Source: Firmicutes bacterium UBA6811 (GTDB taxonomy: Bacteria > Bacillota > SHA-98 > UBA4971). Taken from it: a DNA stretch of 9,572 nucleotides. The stretch covers positions 1-9,572 of the forward strand of contig DKEX01000050.1 of NCBI GenBank assembly GCA_002452295.1, in the 5' to 3' direction. Under the pieces are notes generated by a model, which was given only the letters and a program-made list of their open reading frames with translations, ran no database searches and had not been told where the DNA came from. Of the stretch, positions 4,822 to 9,572 are shown one piece after another. The position numbers and the translations under genes were made by a program. Each line of letters starts with the position of its first letter. Position 1 is the stretch's first letter.

Positions 4822-6372
4822 CTACCTCGCCAGATCCCCCGCGGCCTTCACCCGGATCCGCGTGGCATTCCCTGGCAGGTAAGCGAGGGGAACGTCGTCC
4901 ACCTCCACCACTTCGACGGCTGCCGGATCAGCCCCGGCCCTGACAGCCTCCTCCCTGGCCATGTCGGCAGCCTGCCTCACCGCCTCCTCCCTGCTTATCG
5001 CATCAAGAGAGAACACCCTTTCGATCTGCCCACTTACCTGGGCAATCGCTGCACCGATGGCGTTTGCGACCTCGTAGTGCGCGGGCCTCAACACCTCCAG
5101 GACGCCCTGCAGGCGATCGGGTAGCAGTATGCTTCCGCCCCCCACGAGCACGGCGGGCACCGGCTCCGGGCTGGTCTTCACCCGATCGATGGCGTCCTCC
5201 ACCATTCTGACCATCGCTCCCTGGGTCTGCCGAACGAGGCCGGGATCCAGACCGCTCACGCGCCTGCGATCCCCGATCCCCACGTGTCCTGCGGCAACCG
5301 CAACATCTGTTGCCGTCAACGTGGTTCCGCCGAATACGACGGCCTCGTGCTGGATGCGGTAGCCCACGCTGTCCGGCCCGATGGTAACCTGGCCGTTGCG
5401 CTGCCTGACGATGGACCCTCCGCCGAGCCCGATGGACACGAGATCGGGCATTCTGAAGTTCGTCCTGACACCGCCGATCTCCACCGCAACCGATGACTCT
5501 CTTGGGAACCGGTTGACGAGCACGCCGACATCCGTCGTCGTTCCCCCTACGTCCACCACCAGGGCGTCCCGCTGGTTGGAGAGGAACGCTGCGCCCCTGA
5601 TGCTGTTGGTGGGACCGCACGCAATCGTCAGGATTGGGTACCTGACGGCGTAGTCCACCGACATCAGGGTGCCGTCGTTTTGACCGAAGTAAGCTCTGGC
5701 GTCAATCCCCTCCCTCCTGAGGGCCTCACTGAACGCGGTCGCGGTGGCTTTCGCCACGCCGACGACCGCGGCGTTGAGAACGGTGGCATTCTCCCTCTCG
5801 AGAAGCCCAATGCTTCCTATCTCGTGTGACAGCGAAATCGGGGTATCACCCAGCTCTTCCTTCAGGATGCGCGCCGCTTCGAGCTCATCCTCGGGGTTCA
5901 CCGGGGAGAAGACTGCGGTCACCGCGACAGCGTCAACCCTGCCCCGAACACGTCTGGCGATCCTTCGCAGGGCCTCCCTGTCGAGCTCGCCGATTCGCCT
6001 TCCGTCGAATTCGTGCCCGCCACCGATCACGAATATCTCGTTTCCTGTAGCCTGTTTGAGGTCCTCCGGCCAGCCGGTGAGCGGCTTGACTGCCACAGTC
6101 GCTGGATACCCTATCCTGATTACCGCGACCCTGGAGAGCCGCTTGCGCTCCACAATAGCGTTGGTGCAGTGGGTCGTCCCCAGCATGGCGTGCTTGATCA
6201 TCGACCGGTCGATCGCCTTGTCCGCCAGCACTTTCGCCAGGACGTCGAGTATCCCGCTGGTCACATCATCGGTCGTCGGGGACTTCGCTTTCGATATGAC
6301 CTGGCCTTCCTCGTCAAGCAATACTGCGTCCGTGTTCGTGCCGCCCACGTCGATCCCGAGCCTGTAGGTCAC
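4822..6372 (-). CDS. Short hydantoinase/oxoprolinase A-type ATPase (HyuA-like)
   Basis: The product has 516 residues from GTG 6372, which overlaps the DUF917 stop as GTGA and has GGGGGG 9 nt upstream. An in-frame GTG at 6396 would add eight residues. It has the two-part acetate/sugar kinase-HSP70-actin (ASKHA) layout of Hydant_A_N plus Hydantoinase_A. The phosphate-1 loop is DVGGTNTD (8-15), followed by GTTHCTNAI, SHEIGSIGLLERENATVLNAA, ACGPTNS, the phosphate-2 loop VDVGGTTTDVG (273-283), GLGGGS, and a C-terminal adenosine-type loop VGGGSILLP (410-418). The family couples ATP hydrolysis to opening of 5-oxoproline, hydantoin or related five-membered rings. The usual catalytic partner (HyuB) is absent from the window. 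Instead it is tightly coupled to a DUF917 protein, a known pairing. The substrate is therefore unknown and is inferred only to be hydantoin-like. Confidence 0.93.
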   Translation of the reverse strand: MTYRLGIDVGGTNTDAVLLDEEGQVISKAKSPTTDDVTSGILDVLAKVLADKAIDRSMIKHAMLGTTHCTNAIVERKRLSRVAVIRIGYPATVAVKPLTGWPEDLKQATGNEIFVIGGGHEFDGRRIGELDREALRRIARRVRGRVDAVAVTAVFSPVNPEDELEAARILKEELGDTPISLSHEIGSIGLLERENATVLNAAVVGVAKATATAFSEALRREGIDARAYFGQNDGTLMSVDYAVRYPILTIACGPTNSIRGAAFLSNQRDALVVDVGGTTTDVGVLVNRFPRESSVAVEIGGVRTNFRMPDLVSIGLGGGSIVRQRNGQVTIGPDSVGYRIQHEAVVFGGTTLTATDVAVAAGHVGIGDRRRVSGLDPGLVRQTQGAMVRMVEDAIDRVKTSPEPVPAVLVGGGSILLPDRLQGVLEVLRPAHYEVANAIGAAIAQVSGQIERVFSLDAISREEAVRQAADMAREEAVRAGADPAAVEVVEVDDVPLAYLPGNATRIRVKAAGDLAR

Positions 6373-7478
6373 GCCGGCTCGCCCCCCTTCGCCCACTCAC
6401 GAGAGACCCTCTCCTCGATGGGCACGTAGTCGATGTCGTAACCGAAATACCTCGGGCCAACCGTCTCGATCCCTTCAGGCGTCCTCCATCTCGCATCACA
6501 GGGGATCCCGATGACGACAGCCCTGTAACCGTATTTCAGGGCTTCCGTGGTCATGGGCCTGGCCGTCTCCGAGTCCAGCACGGTTATGAGATCCGGCACC
6601 GATGCCAGCACGTTCCCGTCAGAGACGGCAATCAGGTTCTCATTCTGGAACTGTAGCCTGAGCGTCTTCCCCCGATAGTCGTCTATCCCCTCGAAAAGCG
6701 CCTCGCCACGGACAAACCCGCCCGCGGTCTTCCGAGACACGTCCACGATCTTGCCCTTGAAGAGACGAAGGCCCCCCGTGACCTCGAGCACAGCAGCCAG
6801 CGGGTCTCTCGACTCGATCCTCGACCGCCTTATGGCCTCTCCGATTCTCTGTGCCAGGGTGACTATCCCCCCTATCGCCGCGTCCTTTACCTGTCGCCCG
6901 GTAAGGGGGTAGATGGCGATCATGGCTGAGCCACCCATGACCACGGTGGCGCTGCGTGCCAGCGCTTCCGTCCACTGGTTGCTGATGGTGCCAAATAGCA
7001 CGAGGTTGCCCTTCTCGTCGGTCATGACCATCGGCGTTGCTGACGCGCCCGCCAGATGAAAGGTCACCATCTGGAGCTCAGGAAACGCACGTCCCATCCC
7101 GTCCGCGTCTATGACCGGGATCCTCAGCTTCGCGGCCGAGGCAAGCGGGATCATCGAGTTCACGCCTCCAGCCTCGATCGGCATGGTGGCAAAGACGGGC
7201 TTGCCGAGGTAGTTCTTGAGAGCCTCGAACACCCGGGGAAACTCCTCCCCGTTGGGCACCTTCTCCACAAGAACGGTGGGGGCTCCCATCATCGCCAGCG
7301 GCACGATGAGCCCCTCGTCAGGCACCTCAGAGACGTCGACGAGATCCACGGGCCCGGACTCCTCGATAGCCTGAAGGGCCATGAGCTTACCCACATGAGG
7401 GTCGCCGCCCCCGCCGGTCCCCAGAAGCGCGGCTCCTACAGCAATGTCCTCGATATCCTGGGCATGAAGTTGTCGCAC
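6369..7478 (-). CDS. DUF917 family protein (S-methyl-thiohydantoin desulfurase type)
   Basis: The product has 369 residues and starts at GTG 7478, with GGAGG 7 nt upstream. DUF917 hallmarks are visible: GAALLGTGGGGDP (15-27), MMGAPTV (63-69), MPIEAGGVNSM (99-109), the signature DADGMGRAFPELQM (124-137) and a C-terminal beta-rich half with SDGNVLASVPDLITVLD. Pfam now describes these domains as S-methyl thiohydantoin desulfurase. Relatives act on thiohydantoin-like rings, for example in ergothioneine breakdown, but many members have no assigned substrate. The 4-nt GTGA overlap with the HyuA-like ATPase gene indicates coupled translation and probably a shared pathway or complex. A soluble cytoplasmic enzyme is expected, as there is no signal peptide or membrane segment. 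Confidence 0.92.
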   Translation of the reverse strand: MRQLHAQDIEDIAVGAALLGTGGGGDPHVGKLMALQAIEESGPVDLVDVSEVPDEGLIVPLAMMGAPTVLVEKVPNGEEFPRVFEALKNYLGKPVFATMPIEAGGVNSMIPLASAAKLRIPVIDADGMGRAFPELQMVTFHLAGASATPMVMTDEKGNLVLFGTISNQWTEALARSATVVMGGSAMIAIYPLTGRQVKDAAIGGIVTLAQRIGEAIRRSRIESRDPLAAVLEVTGGLRLFKGKIVDVSRKTAGGFVRGEALFEGIDDYRGKTLRLQFQNENLIAVSDGNVLASVPDLITVLDSETARPMTTEALKYGYRAVVIGIPCDARWRTPEGIETVGPRYFGYDIDYVPIEERVSREWAKGGEPA

Positions 7479-7506
7479 GATCGTTCCTCCCTCGCAAAGC
7501 TGGGAC

Positions 7507-7548
7507 GGCCACGCCGCCAGGTCTCGGGGCTCCCCCGTCGGCGTGGCC
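7507..7548. other. Large intercistronic hairpin upstream of the DUF917 gene
   Basis: GGCCACGCCG (7507-7516) and CGGCGTGGCC (7539-7548) form a perfect 10-bp stem. The 22-nt loop contains a second stem CGGGG/CCCCG (7525-7529 with 7533-7537). It lies in the 129-nt gap between the small membrane protein and DUF917 genes, about 20 nt before the DUF917 ribosome-binding site. No U-tract follows on the transcript strand, so read-through is expected. It may set differential expression or mRNA stability within the operon. Confidence 0.6.
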
Positions 7549-7580
7549 CCGGCTATCAGGATCTGGACTGCTCCGGTGGA

Positions 7581-7603
7581 CTGTTGACCGGGTCCTGTTG
7601 ACC
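7581..7603. repeat. Direct repeat CTGTTGACC x2
   Basis: CTGTTGACC occurs at 7581-7589 and 7595-7603, 14 bp apart, immediately after the stop codon (7608-7610) of the small membrane protein gene in the direction of transcription. It could be a small duplication or a protein-binding site. No function is assigned. Confidence 0.4.
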
Positions 7604-7607
7604 AGCG

Positions 7608-8021
7608 CTACGGCGTGAGCGACAGCCCGAGCTTGCCGAGCTTGTAGAGGGTATACCCCCCCACAGCGACAAGGGCGACGGCGTCGAGGATGAGCAGCGC
7701 GGCCACCCCGCCCTGAACCGCATAGTAGCGTGATGGGAGCATCATCAGGTACCCCAGCCCGAAGCTAAAACACACCCAGCCGCACTCCACGACGATCTTT
7801 CCGATCGACCTCGGGGTGCCGTCGCTTCGCCTGTAGCGAACGAGCGTGACAAGTCCGCCGAGCACGGGCCCAAGCGCGATGATGGAGTAGAGTCCCGCTG
7901 AGCGCGGCTTGTCAGCGAATTGCGCGATCGCCACTGCGAAAGCCCCGAGAAGGAACGCCCACACGTGCAGGTTGCTTCTGAACCATTTGAGCCCTTCAGC
8001 CTGTCCGGTCTGGTCGGTCAT
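7608..8021 (-). CDS. Small membrane protein with four hydrophobic segments, family not recognised
   Basis: The product has 137 residues and starts at ATG 8021, with a GAGAGGG ribosome-binding site about 10 nt upstream and 19 nt after the permease stop codon. I do not recognise the family. Four hydrophobic stretches, likely membrane helices, span about 19-36, 43-61, 74-95 and 102-124. Between the second and third is a short basic loop (VRYRRSDGTPRS), consistent with a cytoplasmic side. A 17-residue hydrophilic N-terminus precedes the first helix and there is no cleavable signal peptide. Its position directly between an NCS1 permease and the catabolic genes suggests an accessory or partner of the permease, or a membrane factor of the same pathway. 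This rests on context only. Confidence 0.82.
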   Translation of the reverse strand: MTDQTGQAEGLKWFRSNLHVWAFLLGAFAVAIAQFADKPRSAGLYSIIALGPVLGGLVTLVRYRRSDGTPRSIGKIVVECGWVCFSFGLGYLMMLPSRYYAVQGGVAALLILDAVALVAVGGYTLYKLGKLGLSLTP

Positions 8022-8040
8022 GGTATCACACCCTCTCTTT

Positions 8041-9420
8041 CTAGAATCCGTCCGACGACTCGGTGTAGGTACCGAACCTCATCGGGACTTTCAGGATGTC
8101 GGCAACGACGGCGACTCCGAGATACACGGCAAATCCAAGGAAGATCGAGTTCAGCGCTGTAATGCCCCCGAGGTGTGGAGACAACCAACCCGCAACGATC
8201 CAGGCGACTATGCCGGCGGCGTTGTACCTGGCGTACTCCGTCCCGGGACCGAACGTGTATCTCCGGTAAGGGTCGCTGACCCCCTTCAATAGAGGGCGAT
8301 AGACGTAGAAGTCGGCGATGAGCACCCCTGCGATGGGCGGCAGGAACCTTCCGAGCTGGGTCAGGAACGCTATGAATGGGTCGGCACCGAACACCCCGGC
8401 CGCGGTCATCGACGCGAGGATGGCGCCTATGAAGCCCATCGTTATGGTGACGCGCACCTTCTTCGCCCTGAACGTGTTCGCAAACGCAAGCGCTCCGTTG
8501 TAAAGGTTGTTGTCGTTGGTGGTCCACTGCCCAAAGACTATCAGAACAAGGGCGCCAAGCCCGATCCCGAGGTGCGCCATGGCCTTGGCCACGTCGCTTG
8601 CCGGCGTGAGGAGTGTGAGCGTGCCTCCAGCGAGCATCAAGACAGGCTGCAGCAGCACAACCTGCCAGAACCACGCCCACGCTCCGTCTTTTGGTTTCTC
8701 GGAGTACCGGGATATGTCAGGGGTGATGGTCGCGCCCGCCACGTACATGCCGACCACGGCGGTCACGGCTGCTGACAACGTCATGGTTCCGGCAGGCTGG
8801 GCCTTGAGCGCTGCGCCGAACCCGCCGGCCTCGGTTATGGCCGCGTAGGATCCACCGCCAAGGGCGATGAGGAAAAGGGGCACCGCGAGGTAGCTGAGGA
8901 ACGCAATCCCCTTGTAGCCGTATGCGGCGCTGATGGTCATCAGCATAGCTCCCCAGAACGCAGCTACCGGCGCGCTTGCCCAGAATGGGACGTGGCCCAG
9001 TACCTCTCCGACGATCGTCTGGAGGACCGTGGCGAAGAGCCACGACTGGATGAAGAACCAGCCTATTCCGCAGGCTATGCCCGAGACAGCCGCCCCGGCG
9101 AACATGGATCCGATTCGGCCGAACGGGTGTCTGAGAATGACATATGTAGAGGCGCGAGTGTAGCCGCCAATGGCGGCGGTGAGAAACCCGATGACCCCCA
9201 GGATCAAGCTGCCGACCACGGTCGCCACGGCCATGCCTTTGAAGCTGAGCGAATTGCCGAGCGAACCGCCGCCCCATATCACCGCAATACACACCAGGAC
9301 CCCGGTGAATACCAGGAACAGCCCGAAAGGGGACTTCAACTGGTCCTTCGGAACCTGGGTGACAGCGTAGTCACCGAACGCATCGATCGCTGCTGAGTTG
9401 CTGGCGCGAGATGTGCTCAA
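8041..9420 (-). CDS. NCS1-family permease, CodB-like (cytosine/purine/hydantoin type)
   Basis: The product has 459 residues from TTG 9420, chosen because AGGAGG lies 8 nt upstream and the protein then begins with a short hydrophilic tail (LSTSRASNSAAIDAFGDYAV) before the first helix. Starting at the upstream ATG 9543 would add 41 Arg/Glu-rich residues with non-coding-like codon use. NCS1 landmarks include FTGVLVCIAVIWGGGSLG in helix 1, GIGWFFIQSW, ATITPDISRYSEKPKDG, the signature QWTTNDNNLYNGALAFAN, and PPIAGVLIADFYVYR followed by a basic loop. About 12 membrane helices are expected. The family imports nucleobases, allantoin or hydantoins by Na+ or H+ symport. The neighbouring DUF917 and hydantoinase-like genes suggest a hydantoin-like or imidazolone-like cargo; cytosine itself is possible, but no deaminase gene is seen here. 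It is probably the first gene of the cluster. Confidence 0.93.
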   Translation of the reverse strand: MSTSRASNSAAIDAFGDYAVTQVPKDQLKSPFGLFLVFTGVLVCIAVIWGGGSLGNSLSFKGMAVATVVGSLILGVIGFLTAAIGGYTRASTYVILRHPFGRIGSMFAGAAVSGIACGIGWFFIQSWLFATVLQTIVGEVLGHVPFWASAPVAAFWGAMLMTISAAYGYKGIAFLSYLAVPLFLIALGGGSYAAITEAGGFGAALKAQPAGTMTLSAAVTAVVGMYVAGATITPDISRYSEKPKDGAWAWFWQVVLLQPVLMLAGGTLTLLTPASDVAKAMAHLGIGLGALVLIVFGQWTTNDNNLYNGALAFANTFRAKKVRVTITMGFIGAILASMTAAGVFGADPFIAFLTQLGRFLPPIAGVLIADFYVYRPLLKGVSDPYRRYTFGPGTEYARYNAAGIVAWIVAGWLSPHLGGITALNSIFLGFAVYLGVAVVADILKVPMRFGTYTESSDGF

Positions 9421-9572
9421 CTCTTCTCCCTCCTCGTCTTCTCCTCGATTTCTCCTTGTGCGTCTTTCATTTGCGCTCTTCGTATGTTGCCTTGCTACGG
9501 TAACTGTCACCAGCCGCCGATCATCACCCCCCTCGCGGGCCATCTGGGAAAGCCATGCGGGAGCGAGACCCC

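Noticed and set aside
4188..4943. Plus-strand frame with Pro-His and Pro-Tyr repeats
   Set aside because: The repeat peptides are simply the complement of the G-rich hexamer array; the rest is antisense to DUF401 and the hydantoinase-like gene.
9470..9543. N-terminal extension of the permease to ATG 9543
   Set aside because: The extra residues are Arg/Glu-rich with rare AGA/CGA codons, while TTG 9420 has a strong, well-spaced ribosome-binding site.
1..9572. CRISPR arrays, tRNA or rRNA genes, insertion sequences or prophage genes
   Set aside because: I saw no regularly spaced direct repeats with unique spacers, no tRNA or rRNA signatures and no transposase or integrase-like reading frames.

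Overview
This is a GC-rich bacterial window. The start codons (TTG and GTG as well as ATG), the strong purine-rich Shine-Dalgarno sites and the riboswitch class would suit a high-GC Bacillota (Firmicutes) lineage. No rRNA or other phylogenetic marker is present, so that placement is inference. All confidently called genes except a small two-gene cassette lie on the minus strand.

Left block (about 1-2680, minus strand). A P-type IIA cation pump gene (Ca2+/Mn2+ exporter type) starts at 2097 and runs off the left edge after 699 codons. It has a structured leader of roughly 500 nt. A near-consensus sigma-70 type promoter (2619-2648) is followed by two GC-rich hairpins. Next comes a clear yybP-ykoY (Mn2+) riboswitch aptamer (2359-2448), whose P1 3' strand is also the 5' arm of a 16-bp intrinsic terminator (2329-2369). 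The layout predicts an ON switch: Mn2+ stabilises the aptamer, the terminator cannot form, and the exporter is made. The riboswitch makes Mn2+ efflux the most likely job of the pump.

Middle cassette (2836-3239, plus strand). Two tiny overlapping genes encode an excisionase/MerR-type helix-turn-helix protein and a very short RelE/ParE-fold protein. This is a toxin-antitoxin-like pair with a drastically shortened toxin.

Right block (9420 down to 3389, minus strand). The order of transcription is an NCS1/CodB-like nucleobase or hydantoin permease, an unrecognised small membrane protein with four hydrophobic segments, a DUF917 (S-methyl-thiohydantoin desulfurase-type) protein, a short hydantoinase/oxoprolinase A-type ATPase overlapping it by GTGA, and, after a 212-nt gap, a DUF401 integral membrane transporter. 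Taken together this looks like uptake and ATP-dependent processing of a hydantoin-like or (thio)imidazolone-like small molecule. There is no HyuB partner in the window, and the substrate cannot be read from sequence. The gap before the DUF401 gene is largely an 84-bp G-rich hexanucleotide tandem repeat that abuts the start codon and supplies its ribosome-binding site.

The main noncoding stretch over 300 nt (2098-2835) is the divergent regulatory region described above. The intervals 3240-3388 and 4696-4821 hold no recognisable gene.
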